DNA of 37,208 nucleotides from an uncultured Clostridium sp. Lineage in GTDB: Bacteria > Bacillota > Clostridia > Lachnospirales > Lachnospiraceae. The position numbers were made by a program, and so were the translations under genes. Shown piece by piece: positions 7,712 through 16,032 of this stretch. Each line of letters begins with the position of its first letter. Position 1 is the first letter of the stretch. The stretch covers positions 1-37,208 of the forward strand of contig NZ_URHZ01000057.1 of the NCBI RefSeq assembly GCF_900547735.1. Reading direction: 5' to 3'. The notes under the pieces are model-generated. The model was not told the DNA's origin, ran no database searches, and was given only the letters and a program-made list of their open reading frames with translations.

Positions 7712-9154
7712 CTATCCAATCAGCCAGTCATAAAGTTCCTGATACTTCATAGCCGATGCATGCCAGGAGAAATCCGCCGCCATGCCCCGGTCTACAATCT
7801 TGTTCCATTCACGCTTTTTGTTATAGAAAACATATTTGGCATAATAAATGCAGTCCAGCATCTCATGGGCGTTATAGTTGGCGAACGAAAAACCGGTGCC
7901 GCTGCCCTCGTACTCATTATACGGCCAAACCGTATCTTTTAAACCTCCGGTCTCCCGGACAATCGGCACGGTGCCGTAACGCAGGGACATGAGCTGGCTC
8001 AGACCGCAGGGCTCGAACAGGGACGGCATCAGGAAAGCGTCACAGGCTGCATATACCTTATGCGACAGTTCTTCGGAGTAATAAATATTAGCGGAAACCC
8101 TGTCGTTATACTTCCAGTCATAATGGCGGAACATATTCTCATACTTTTCATCACCGGTGCCCAAAATCACGAGCTGGACGTCCTCGGCACAGATTTCATC
8201 CATCACGCACTGAATTAAATCAAATCCCTTCTGATCCGTGAGACGCGAAACAATACCAATCATGAATTTCTTCTCATCCTGTACGAGGCCAAGCTGGGCC
8301 TGAAGGTCCTTCTTATTCTTCACCTTCTCTTTGCGGAATGTCCTCGCATTATAATTCTGTGCGATCAGCTTATCCGTCTCAGGATTAAATTCATCATAAT
8401 CAATACCGTTTAAAATGCCCCGCAGGCTGCTGCTCCTGGCCCTCATCAGGCCGTCCAGGCCCTCGCCGTAAAACGGGGTTTTTATCTCTTCCGCATACGT
8501 GTTGCTGACGGTTGTGACGGCGTCGGCAAAGACAAGGCCGCCCTTTAACATATTGCCGTCTTTGTATGCTTCCAGTTTATCAGGTGTGAAGTAGTAATCA
8601 GGAAGTTCGGAAAAACGCTGGATTGTCTTTACATCCCACACGCCCTGGAACTTCAGATTGTGAATTGTCATAACCGATTTAATGTCGCGGAAGAATTCAC
8701 CGCCGCGGAATTTATCTTTCAAGTGTACCGGTATGAGACCGGTCTGCCAGTCATGACAGTGAATGACATCGGGCTTGAACCCGATCACAGGCAGAGACGA
8801 CAATGCCGCCTTGCAGAAAAAGGAGAACTTCTCCAGGTCTAAATACCAGTCCCCATAAGGTTTACTGCCCCAGAAGTAGCTTTCATTGTCAATAAAATAA
8901 AAGGTAATTCCCTCATACTCATACTGCAGTATGCCTACGTACCGGTTCTGTCCCAGGTAGTCCATGTAGAAATGGCTGACATACTTCATCTCGTTGCGGA
9001 GGTTCTCCTTGATACAGAGATACTTCGGGATCATAACCCTCACATCAAAATATTCTTTATCAAAACACTTTGGAAGTGAACCTACAACGTCCGCCAATCC
9101 TCCCGTCTTTATAAACGGAACTGCTTCTGATGCTATAAAGAGAATGTTCTTCAT
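7712..9154 (-). CDS. glgA: Glycogen synthase (ADP-glucose type, GT5)
   Basis: Transfers glucose from ADP-glucose to the growing alpha-1,4-glucan chain of glycogen. The N-terminal KTGGLADVVGSLP (K16) is the ADP-glucose binding signature of GT5. IHCHDWQTGLIP and TIHNLKFQG follow, and the C-terminal GT-B domain holds VSRLTDQKGFDLI and the catalytic region PSLFEPCGLSQLMSLRYGTVPIVRETGGL. The 480-residue length is full. GGGGAGG precedes ATG at 9154. No other glg gene is in the window. The HD-domain gene follows on the same strand. Confidence 0.96.
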   Translation of the reverse strand: MKNILFIASEAVPFIKTGGLADVVGSLPKCFDKEYFDVRVMIPKYLCIKENLRNEMKYVSHFYMDYLGQNRYVGILQYEYEGITFYFIDNESYFWGSKPYGDWYLDLEKFSFFCKAALSSLPVIGFKPDVIHCHDWQTGLIPVHLKDKFRGGEFFRDIKSVMTIHNLKFQGVWDVKTIQRFSELPDYYFTPDKLEAYKDGNMLKGGLVFADAVTTVSNTYAEEIKTPFYGEGLDGLMRARSSSLRGILNGIDYDEFNPETDKLIAQNYNARTFRKEKVKNKKDLQAQLGLVQDEKKFMIGIVSRLTDQKGFDLIQCVMDEICAEDVQLVILGTGDEKYENMFRHYDWKYNDRVSANIYYSEELSHKVYAACDAFLMPSLFEPCGLSQLMSLRYGTVPIVRETGGLKDTVWPYNEYEGSGTGFSFANYNAHEMLDCIYYAKYVFYNKKREWNKIVDRGMAADFSWHASAMKYQELYDWLIG

Positions 9155-9182
9155 AATACTACCTCCCCGGCTACATTATATT

Positions 9183-9228
9183 GAAAACGTTTCACGTCAT
9201 ACCTCACACGATGATTATAATCATTATA
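9183..9228 (-). promoter_or_regulatory. glgA promoter region with perfect palindrome
   Basis: On the minus strand a TATAAT box (9223-9228, within TTGTATAATG) overlaps the right edge of the perfect 14-bp palindrome ATGATTATAATCAT at 9211-9224. AAACGTTT lies further downstream (around 9185-9193), before the ribosome site, and resembles a degenerate LacI/CcpA-type half-symmetric site. No good -35 box was found. The regulatory reading is inference. Confidence 0.35.
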
Positions 9229-9323
9229 CAATATAATTATGAATTTAGAAAGTAGTATCAGAATTTTTTAAGTCTTTTATTATGATTCTAAAATACTTGT
9301 AAATTGTTGCATACAATTGCTTC

Positions 9324-9362
9324 CAGCCGGCAAAACCGGGCTGTTACGCCCGAATCCGGGCG
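9324..9362. other. Two adjacent hairpins after spo0A
   Basis: CGCCCG (9347-9352) pairs with CGGGCG (9357-9362), and CAGCC (9324-9328) pairs with GGCTG (9339-9343) plus an inner GG/CC. They lie just after the spo0A stop. Neither is followed by a proper T-tract on the minus strand, so a terminator function is only possible. Confidence 0.35.
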
Positions 9363-9390
9363 CTGTATTTTGAAAAAATTTCCAGTCTGC

Positions 9391-10197
9391 TTAATTCATT
9401 CTGCGGTAGTCCAGGCGAATCTTATCCACAATCAGAGCAATGAATTCCGAGTTGGTCGGCTTGCCTTTTCCCGTGCTCACCGTGTAACCGAACAGTTCGT
9501 TGATTGTATCCATCTTTCCTCTGCTCCACGCCACTTCAATCGCATGACGGATTGCCCGCTCCACACGGCTTGGCGTTGTCTGGTGTTTCTTTGCAATGGT
9601 CGGATACAGGATCTTTGTCACCGATGCAAGCATCTCTTTATCACTGACGGACATAATAATAGCATCCCGCAGATACTGGTAACCTTTGATATGCGCCGGG
9701 ATGCCAATCTCATGAAGCATCTGAGTTACATCATTTTCCAGATTCTGCTCCATATAATCCGATTTATTTACATAAGGTTTCACTTTTCTGCTTCCCGCAA
9801 GCATGGTTGTTTTATTTTTGTAACCCGACAGTCTTCTCAGTTTGTCGAGGACGCTGTCCCTGGTAAAAGGTTTCATGATGTAATAGCTGGCGCCGAGTTT
9901 AAAGGCATCTGCTGTCAGATTCTCACTGCTGGCCGCCGTTACCATGATGAAAGATGTATTTTCTTTGAATTCTTCGTTGTTTTTTACCTTCTCCATAACC
10001 GAGATTCCGTCCATACCCGGCATAACTATGTCCAGTAAGACAACATCCGGCTTTGTTCTCAGTATCATATTGTACGCCTCATTGCCATTATCTGCCTTTC
10101 CAACGACATGATAATCTTTTTCACTCTCCAGTATTTCGCCAAGCATCTCCAAAGTCTGCCTGTTGTCATCCGCAATCGCAATATTAAGTTCTGCCAT
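9391..10197 (-). CDS. spo0A: Sporulation transcription factor Spo0A
   Basis: Master response regulator for sporulation entry. Residues 1-125 form the receiver domain, with acidic D10/D11, phospho-acceptor D56 in LLDIVMPG and K109. After a linker, residues about 150-268 form the sporulation-specific DNA-binding domain with the typical helix SRVERAIRHAIEVAWSRG and the NSEFIALIVDKIRL end. The 268-residue length is full. GGAGGAG precedes ATG at 10197. In many clostridia spoIVB is the direct upstream neighbour. Here a GH2/sugar-transport operon lies directly upstream and spoIVB is about 9.5 kb away. Confidence 0.98.
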   Translation of the reverse strand: MAELNIAIADDNRQTLEMLGEILESEKDYHVVGKADNGNEAYNMILRTKPDVVLLDIVMPGMDGISVMEKVKNNEEFKENTSFIMVTAASSENLTADAFKLGASYYIMKPFTRDSVLDKLRRLSGYKNKTTMLAGSRKVKPYVNKSDYMEQNLENDVTQMLHEIGIPAHIKGYQYLRDAIIMSVSDKEMLASVTKILYPTIAKKHQTTPSRVERAIRHAIEVAWSRGKMDTINELFGYTVSTGKGKPTNSEFIALIVDKIRLDYRRMN

Positions 10198-10283
10198 GAT
10201 ATACTCTCCTCCTAAAAATTTAAATGGTAATGATGATTATAGACTCGACCCCGTTTTTCTTTCAACTCGATCTCACCGCATAA

Positions 10284-10423
10284 TTCGACACGAAATGTCA
10301 CAAAAAAGCCGATACAGAATAGGTGTTCTCCCGGGTAAAATTCGGGAGACTCCTGTCATATTTCCTTTTTGCGGCAATTCTTATTATAACGGATACTTGC
10401 CTTTTGTGCAAAATGTTGTCGGA
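10284..10423 (-). promoter_or_regulatory. spo0A promoter, 0A-box and leader hairpin
   Basis: On the minus strand TTGCAC (10406-10411) and TATAAT (10383-10388) are exactly 17 bases apart, a strong sigma-A type promoter. A perfect 0A-box TGTCGAA reads on the minus strand at 10284-10290 (TTCGACA on plus), about 95 bases downstream. A one-mismatch box TGTCGGA lies at 10417-10423 just upstream of the -35. The leader of about 180 nt contains a 7-bp hairpin (TCTCCCG at 10327-10333 with CGGGAGA at 10343-10349). AAAGG...GAAT over the same promoter is a weak sigma-H look-alike. Autoregulation by Spo0A is inference. Confidence 0.6.
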
Positions 10424-10460
10424 ATTTTTTTCGGGACGTTAGCGGGTTTTGGCAAAGCGG

Positions 10461-10490
10461 AAAAAGCGGCAGTTTACCACACTGCCGCTT
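10461..10490 (-). terminator. Terminator overlapping the GH2 stop codon
   Basis: AAGCGGCAGT (10464-10473) pairs perfectly with ACTGCCGCTT (10481-10490), and on the minus strand runs into TTTTT. The TAA of the GH2 gene lies in the seven-base loop. It ends the sugar operon before the spo0A promoter. Confidence 0.85.
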
Positions 10491-12405
10491 CACCTTTCGT
10501 GACCTTGTCAAACATCTCATAAAGCTTTTTGTTCAGCTTCCGGATCTTGTCTATCTGCAGTTTGTCGACCTCACGGTCATACGTCATGACCCCGTTGATC
10601 TCCTCCTCAATATCACTTGTCTGCGTGTATATGGCGCTGCACAGGCCGTGTTCCAGGTTCGGGTATATCTCCTCCTCCCACAGCCGCTTATAGTTCTCCG
10701 TAAGCTCCTCTGAGGAGTGGTAGTGCTGGTAGCCGAATTCTTTTTCACACGGCAGATGTCCCTCCACGGGATAGGCATACCCTCCGTATTCGGTCAGTGC
10801 GACCGTACGGTCCTCCTGCGGCTTTACTTTCAGTTTATGGACATAATTGTGGATGCTGTACATATCCCCGCCCCTCTGGTCAAACCAGCCGCAGGCCTCG
10901 TTGATCAGCCTGGTGTTATCGATTCTTCTGATTCTCTCCGTTGCCTTCGGGGCATCAAACTGCCCCCAGCCCTCATTGAAGGGAACCCAGACCGCAATGC
11001 TGGGATAATTGTACAGGGTGCGCACCATTCCATCCAGATCGGCATAATACTGCTCGCGCCCCTCCCTGTCTTTCCGCCCGAACATGCCATAGTGGTGATC
11101 GCTCACGCCTCTGGCAAACCGGTCGGATGCATTCGGCAGATGGGTGACGAAAACCATGTTATATTCTCCGCCGCCGTTCGGCATATCCTGCCAGACGATC
11201 ATTCCAAGTCTGTCACAGTGATAGTAGAACCGCTCCGGCTCAATCTTGACATGCTTGCGGATTGTGTTGTACCCCATCTCCTTCAGCTTCACAATATCGT
11301 ATTTCAGCGCGTCGTCGCTGGGCGCGGTAAGAAGACTCTCCGGCCAGTAACCCTGATCCAGAATGCCGTTGAAAAAGTACGGTTTATTGTTTAAAAAGAA
11401 TCTTAAAATGCCTTTTGCGTCCCTGCCGGACGATATTTTACGCATTCCAAAGTAAGAGGACGCCTCATCCTCCCCCAGTTTAATTTTCAGATCGTAGAGG
11501 TGGGGATCGTCGGGAGTCCAGGCCCTGAAACCGTCCAGCTTTATCACAATCTCCCGGCCTGTGTCTGCTACGGCCTCCCCTACCGGAGTTCCGCCGTCGT
11601 AAATTTCCAGTTTTACCTTCTTACATGCCTCTTTTTCCGTGCTTATGCTGTTTGAATTCCGCCCGTTCGTACTTTGTCTGTCCGTACTCCGGCCGTCTGC
11701 GCTCTGACTGTCTCTACTCCCTCCGTCTGCGCTGCATCCGCCTCCTTCCCCACAGCCCACACCATCCCTGTTGGAGTATACCGTAATCTTCACGGCGCTT
11801 TCATCAAACATGGGGGTGATCTTTACCTCCGTGATATACTCTTTAGCCACGCTCTCCATCCAGACGGTTTTCCAGATTCCGCTCTGGGGAGTGTAAAAGA
11901 GCGAGCCGTATTTTCCTTTTTTCTCAAGTTTCTGTTTTCCCCGCGCATGAGGCGAAAGTTCCGTCCTGTCGGTGACGCGGAGCGCAATCTCATTCGCTCC
12001 CTCACGGAGACTCTCCGTTATGTCGAAGGAGAACGGCAGGTAGCCGCCCTTATGTCCTCCCAACTCCGTACCGTTGACATACAGGATACATTCCTGATCA
12101 ACGGCTCCGAAATGGAGAAGTACCCTGCTCTTCCTGAAACCGGACGGGATGGTAAATTTCTTTCTGTAATGCAGATACTGGTGGGGCATCAGAATTTTTC
12201 CCACGCCGGACAGCAATGTCTCCGGCGAAAACGGCACCAGGATCGTACCGTCGTAAGAACCCACCGTCTCCGACTCACTGATGCTGTATTCCCACTCCCC
12301 GTTCAGATTGAGATAACTGTCCCTCACAAGGTTCGGACGGGGGTATTCCGGTAAAATATGTTCTGTATCAAGCTCTTTTCCCCACCTGCTGACTAGTTGA
12401 ATCAT
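10474..12405 (-). CDS. Glycoside hydrolase family 2 enzyme (beta-galactosidase/glucuronidase-like)
   Basis: Predicted cytosolic glycosidase that cleaves a sugar taken up by the neighbouring transporter. A jelly-roll domain (residues about 1-185, HYRKKFTIPSGF, LHFGAVDQE), an immunoglobulin-like domain (about 186-325) and a TIM barrel follow the GH2 order. Catalytic residues: acid/base E478 in FNEGWGQFD and nucleophile E539 in LTEYGGY. Between about residues 212 and 256 there is an unusual Gly/Ser/Asp/Arg-rich insertion with imperfect repeats. ATG at 12405 overlaps the TGA of the permease gene by four bases (coupled translation). The exact sugar cannot be read. Confidence 0.9.
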   Translation of the reverse strand: MIQLVSRWGKELDTEHILPEYPRPNLVRDSYLNLNGEWEYSISESETVGSYDGTILVPFSPETLLSGVGKILMPHQYLHYRKKFTIPSGFRKSRVLLHFGAVDQECILYVNGTELGGHKGGYLPFSFDITESLREGANEIALRVTDRTELSPHARGKQKLEKKGKYGSLFYTPQSGIWKTVWMESVAKEYITEVKITPMFDESAVKITVYSNRDGVGCGEGGGCSADGGSRDSQSADGRSTDRQSTNGRNSNSISTEKEACKKVKLEIYDGGTPVGEAVADTGREIVIKLDGFRAWTPDDPHLYDLKIKLGEDEASSYFGMRKISSGRDAKGILRFFLNNKPYFFNGILDQGYWPESLLTAPSDDALKYDIVKLKEMGYNTIRKHVKIEPERFYYHCDRLGMIVWQDMPNGGGEYNMVFVTHLPNASDRFARGVSDHHYGMFGRKDREGREQYYADLDGMVRTLYNYPSIAVWVPFNEGWGQFDAPKATERIRRIDNTRLINEACGWFDQRGGDMYSIHNYVHKLKVKPQEDRTVALTEYGGYAYPVEGHLPCEKEFGYQHYHSSEELTENYKRLWEEEIYPNLEHGLCSAIYTQTSDIEEEINGVMTYDREVDKLQIDKIRKLNKKLYEMFDKVTKGEAAVW

Positions 12406-13406
12406 GATTCACCCACCTGTTTCCTTTTGATTTTGATCGTCTGAAACACTTCAGACTGGACTCCGACGGAAATCAGCACCAGCATCCCCATGATGATTGA
12501 CTGCCAGTGAACGGAAATACTGGTCGGAAGATATGTAAATATTGTGTTGATAATAAAATAAATCAAAATTCCGAAGAAGGCGCCTGAGAATTTTCCTTCC
12601 CCGCCGGACAGCTTCACGCCGCCGATCGCGCACATGGCAATCGCATATGTCTCATACACATTACCCGCGCTCAGAGTCGCGCTGCCGCTGCTGGACGCCA
12701 GAAGTACTCCGGAGAGGGCCGCGATAAAACCGGAGCAGACGAATGCCTTGATTTTAATCCGGTCCACGTCGATTCCCATCATCCGCGCCGCCTCGCAGTT
12801 TCCTCCCACCGCATACATTCCCATACCGAACTTCGTATGCCTGGAAATATACATGCAGATGAACGTGATGACGAAAAGCATCGGAATCAGGATTGAGATA
12901 CCGCTGTTCATCCCCGGTATCACCCCTTTTAGAATTTTTGTATTGGCAAATGTAAGCACGCCTCCCGTGATCGCAACCGACTTTTTGGCTGCAATCAGGA
13001 TTACTCCGCGGAGGGCGAACAGCATCGCCAGGGAAGCAATCCAGGACGAGATCCTCATTTTGGTGACCATCAGGCCGATTAAAAGCCCGGAAGCCACACC
13101 GACCATCAGACCGCAGAATATTCCGAAAACGGGGTTGACCTGGGCGGTAATTCCCATTACCACTCCGCTGAGGGCAAACACGGCTCCGACGGAGAGGTCG
13201 ATTTCGGCGCACAAAATGACAAATGTCATCCCCAGTGCCAGAAAACCGCCGTTTTTCGCCGCCTTTAAAAGAATATTAAACACATTGGCCGTCGTCAAAA
13301 AGTTTTTATCTTTGAAAATAATACTGGTCGCAATCACTAAAAGTAGAAATGCTAAGATAGTACTTTTTGAATAAAACGAATTATATATTTTTTTTATTGA
13401 TTTCAT
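12402..13406 (-). CDS. Sugar ABC transporter permease (RbsC/YjfF type)
   Basis: Second membrane subunit of a carbohydrate-uptake (CUT2) ABC transporter. A typical RbsC-family protein of 334 residues with many transmembrane segments and the motifs GMTFVILCAEIDLSVG, AVGGNCEAARMMGID and AMCAIGGVKLSGGEG. ATG at 13406 is chosen because AGGAGG lies nine bases upstream and 13405-13420 is the normal gap after the first permease. It works with the next permease, the double ATPase and the lipoprotein upstream. Confidence 0.93.
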   Translation of the reverse strand: MKSIKKIYNSFYSKSTILAFLLLVIATSIIFKDKNFLTTANVFNILLKAAKNGGFLALGMTFVILCAEIDLSVGAVFALSGVVMGITAQVNPVFGIFCGLMVGVASGLLIGLMVTKMRISSWIASLAMLFALRGVILIAAKKSVAITGGVLTFANTKILKGVIPGMNSGISILIPMLFVITFICMYISRHTKFGMGMYAVGGNCEAARMMGIDVDRIKIKAFVCSGFIAALSGVLLASSSGSATLSAGNVYETYAIAMCAIGGVKLSGGEGKFSGAFFGILIYFIINTIFTYLPTSISVHWQSIIMGMLVLISVGVQSEVFQTIKIKRKQVGES

Positions 13407-13419
13407 ACTTCTTAACCTC

Positions 13420-14379
13420 CTACTTCGCCTGTTCTCTCTGGATAAATACTGCAAACACGATAATCGCCGCCTTGAATACCTGGGCGTACTGATCCGGTAT
13501 ATCGTTCATAACGCAGGTGAGCGTGATCATCTGCATGATTAAGGCTCCCACAACGGTTCCGAGAACATGGGCTTTTCCGCCTGTCATCGGCGTGCCTCCG
13601 ATTACAACGGCTGCAATCGCGTCTAACTCCGCCAACTGCCCCAGAGAACTGCCTGCAGCCACAGATACCTTGGCTGCCTGGAAAATCCCGGCAAAGGCCG
13701 CAAAGAACGTGCTGAGGCCGTATACGATCATCAGCGTCCTGGCCGTGTTGATGCCCGCCAGGGAACTGGATTTCATATTGTCTCCGACCGCCTGGATCTG
13801 CCTGCCCAGCACGGTTTTCTCAATCATAATAAAGACAGCCGCCACCGAAATGACAATCGGCACAATCTGCACCGGAATCACGCCGCCCAGCTTATAAGTT
13901 CCCCACAGGGAAAGCTGTTTTCCCACGGCGCCCAGTTTATTAAAATAAATATCTCTTCCGCCGCACAGAACCTGTGCAACTCCTCTCAGGCCCAGCATCA
14001 GGCCCAGTGTGATGACCATGGCCTGCAGCTTTAGTTTTCCGACCATGATGCCCGTAAAACAGCCCACCAGGACCGAAACGGCGACCGCGGCCAATACCGC
14101 GGGAATCAGGCCCGTATCCGGCATCAGCCTGGCTGTCAGGACTCCCGCCAGAGCCATGACGGAGCCGACGGAAATATCGATTCCCCCCGTAGAAATGACG
14201 AGCGTCATTCCCATTCCGCAGAGAATTGTGGGACAGAGCTGTGTAATTACGTTGTTCAGATTGCCTATCCTGAAAAAGTTTGGGGTAAACAGTGAATTCA
14301 GCAGGATAAAGAACAGGAGCAGCGTAATTGCACTGTATTTTTTTACAAGCTGGAAGTAATCCTGTTTTGTCTTATTCAT
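13420..14379 (-). CDS. Sugar ABC transporter permease (RbsC/YtfT type)
   Basis: First membrane subunit of the CUT2 transporter. About 319 residues, strongly hydrophobic, with the family motifs GMTLVISTGGIDISVGS, TLGLMLGLRG, QAVGDNMKSSSLAGI and DAIAAVVIGGTPMTGG. ATG at 14379 overlaps the end of the ATPase gene by eight bases and has GAGG nine bases upstream. A GTG at 14394 also exists but lies within that ribosome site. Two different permeases in one operon is the arrangement of ytfQRT-yjfF (galactofuranose uptake) in Escherichia coli. Confidence 0.93.
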   Translation of the reverse strand: MNKTKQDYFQLVKKYSAITLLLFFILLNSLFTPNFFRIGNLNNVITQLCPTILCGMGMTLVISTGGIDISVGSVMALAGVLTARLMPDTGLIPAVLAAVAVSVLVGCFTGIMVGKLKLQAMVITLGLMLGLRGVAQVLCGGRDIYFNKLGAVGKQLSLWGTYKLGGVIPVQIVPIVISVAAVFIMIEKTVLGRQIQAVGDNMKSSSLAGINTARTLMIVYGLSTFFAAFAGIFQAAKVSVAAGSSLGQLAELDAIAAVVIGGTPMTGGKAHVLGTVVGALIMQMITLTCVMNDIPDQYAQVFKAAIIVFAVFIQREQAK

Positions 14380-15895
14380 GCGCTTTTCCCTCACTTTCGC
14401 TGCCTCTTGCGATGGTTTCCATCACTCTGTCCTGGCTGATATTATCTCCGACCAGTTCATCTATGACTTTTCCCTCGCGCATGACGATGATTCTGTCACA
14501 GTTCCGCTCAAGCTCCGCAATCTCCGACGAGATCATCAGAACGGAGATTCCGCTTTTTGAAAATTCCTGGATCAACTGCTCAATCTCGGCCTTGGCGCCC
14601 ACGTCGATTCCTCTGGTGGGTTCATCCAGGATCATCAGTTTCGGGTTCATGCACATCCATCTGGCCAGAAGCACCTTCTGCTGGTTCCCGCCGCTCAGAT
14701 TGCAGATTGCCTGTTCCGGAGACGGCGTCTTAATCTTCAGGCGTTCAATGTATGTACCTACAATCGCATCCTGCTCCTTCGTCTTTACAAAGCCGAAGGA
14801 ATTCAGCTTCGGAAGCAGGGCAATCGTGATATTTTCTTTTACCGAAAGATGGGGGATGATTCCTTCCGTCTTTCGGTCCTCCGTGCAGAAGCCCATTCCC
14901 TTTTTGATGGCATCGGACGGCGAATGGATGGCGGCGGGCTCTCCCCACCAGAAAATCTCTCCCTCATCCGGCACGCTGCTTCCGAAGAGCACCTGGGCCA
15001 GTTCGCTTCTGCCCGAACCGAGAAGTCCGGCAAGGCCTACCACTTCTCCCTGTTTGATTTCTATGTCAATTCCGTTCAGCCTCATCCCCTGACGGATCTG
15101 TTTCATTCCCGCTATCACCGGAGCTTTGGCAAAAGCATAGCCCTGCTTATTCCTTTCAAGCTCTACCGTGTCCCTTCCCACCATCAGTGATATCAGCTTA
15201 AACTGATCTAAATCACCGACATTATATTCACCTACATACTCTCCGTCCTTAAAAACGGTCAGACGGTCACAGATTTCAAATATCTCATCCAGCTTGTGGC
15301 TGATAAAAATCACACTGATTCCCCTTGCCTTCAGTTGTCTGATAATTCCAAACAACACCTGCACCTCATGGGTGTCCAGCGAGGAAGTCGGTTCATCCAT
15401 AATAACAAGTTTTGCATTGATGCTGACCGCCCTGGCAATGGCCACCATCTGCTGGATTGCCGTCGAATAGTTTTTTAACGGCCTTGTCACATCGATCTCA
15501 ATCCCTAATTCCTCCAAAATCCTCTTTGCCTCGGCAATCATCGACTTTCTGTCAATGCTTCCGAATTTTGTCCTGGGTTCGCGCCCCAGAAACAGATTTT
15601 CATATACCGTCTGAAATAAAACCAGGTTCAGTTCCTGGTAGATAGTGGATATTCCCTTCTCGTTCGCCTCAATCGGAGTTCTTGCATTAATCTCCTGGCC
15701 GTCAAAACGTATCGTTCCGCCATTCTTCTGGTAGATTCCGGTCAGCACCTTGATCAGTGTCGATTTGCCGGCGCCGTTTTCTCCCATCAGAGCATGGATT
15801 TCACCTTTATTCACCGTTAAATTGACGCCCTTCAGCGCCCGGACTCCCGGAAACGTCTTTTCCAGACCTTTTATTTCCAGCAAAACTTCTGCCAT
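14372..15895 (-). CDS. Sugar ABC transporter ATP-binding protein (RbsA type, two ATPase domains)
   Basis: Energises the CUT2 importer. 507 residues with two nucleotide-binding domains: the first has Walker A GENGAGKST (38-46), and Walker B VIMDEPTSSLD; the second has the usual degenerate P-loop GLLGSGRSE, a clear signature LSGGNQQKVLLARW and Walker B LMILDEPTRGID. ATG at 15895 is preceded by GAAAGGAG, which lies right after the T-run of a strong hairpin. It is downstream of the binding-protein gene and overlaps the first permease gene. Confidence 0.96.
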   Translation of the reverse strand: MAEVLLEIKGLEKTFPGVRALKGVNLTVNKGEIHALMGENGAGKSTLIKVLTGIYQKNGGTIRFDGQEINARTPIEANEKGISTIYQELNLVLFQTVYENLFLGREPRTKFGSIDRKSMIAEAKRILEELGIEIDVTRPLKNYSTAIQQMVAIARAVSINAKLVIMDEPTSSLDTHEVQVLFGIIRQLKARGISVIFISHKLDEIFEICDRLTVFKDGEYVGEYNVGDLDQFKLISLMVGRDTVELERNKQGYAFAKAPVIAGMKQIRQGMRLNGIDIEIKQGEVVGLAGLLGSGRSELAQVLFGSSVPDEGEIFWWGEPAAIHSPSDAIKKGMGFCTEDRKTEGIIPHLSVKENITIALLPKLNSFGFVKTKEQDAIVGTYIERLKIKTPSPEQAICNLSGGNQQKVLLARWMCMNPKLMILDEPTRGIDVGAKAEIEQLIQEFSKSGISVLMISSEIAELERNCDRIIVMREGKVIDELVGDNISQDRVMETIARGSESEGKAHE

Positions 15896-15909
15896 AAACT
15901 TCTCCTTTC

Positions 15910-15955
15910 AAAAAGGCTGCCGCAAAAATAAACAATTTCTGCGGCAGTCTTTTTT
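15910..15955 (-). terminator. Strong hairpin between binding-protein and ATPase genes
   Basis: AAAAAGGCTGCCGCA (15910-15924) pairs with TGCGGCAGTCTTTTT (15940-15954), about 15 pairs with one G-U. On the minus strand it is followed by a T-run and then directly by the ribosome site of the ATPase gene. It would let most transcripts end after the lipoprotein gene and fewer read into the transporter genes, a common arrangement in binding-protein operons. Confidence 0.8.
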
Positions 15956-16032
15956 GTGTGCCCGGATATATCGTTTGAAAACAATCGGTATTTTCGCTGC
16001 TTACATCCCGCGGAACACATTTTTAACAGTTC

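Noticed and set aside
9183..9196. CcpA catabolite-response element (CRE) in the glgA leader
   Set aside because: AAACGTTT is symmetric, but the flanks fail the CRE consensus at three positions; kept only as a weak remark under the promoter.
9304..10038. Plus-strand ORF of 244 codons opposite spo0A
   Set aside because: Complete overlap with spo0A; composition is typical of reverse-strand translation, with many His, Arg and Phe residues.
11674..12354. Plus-strand ORF opposite the GH2 gene
   Set aside because: Shadow of the GH2 frame; no domain and no start signal.
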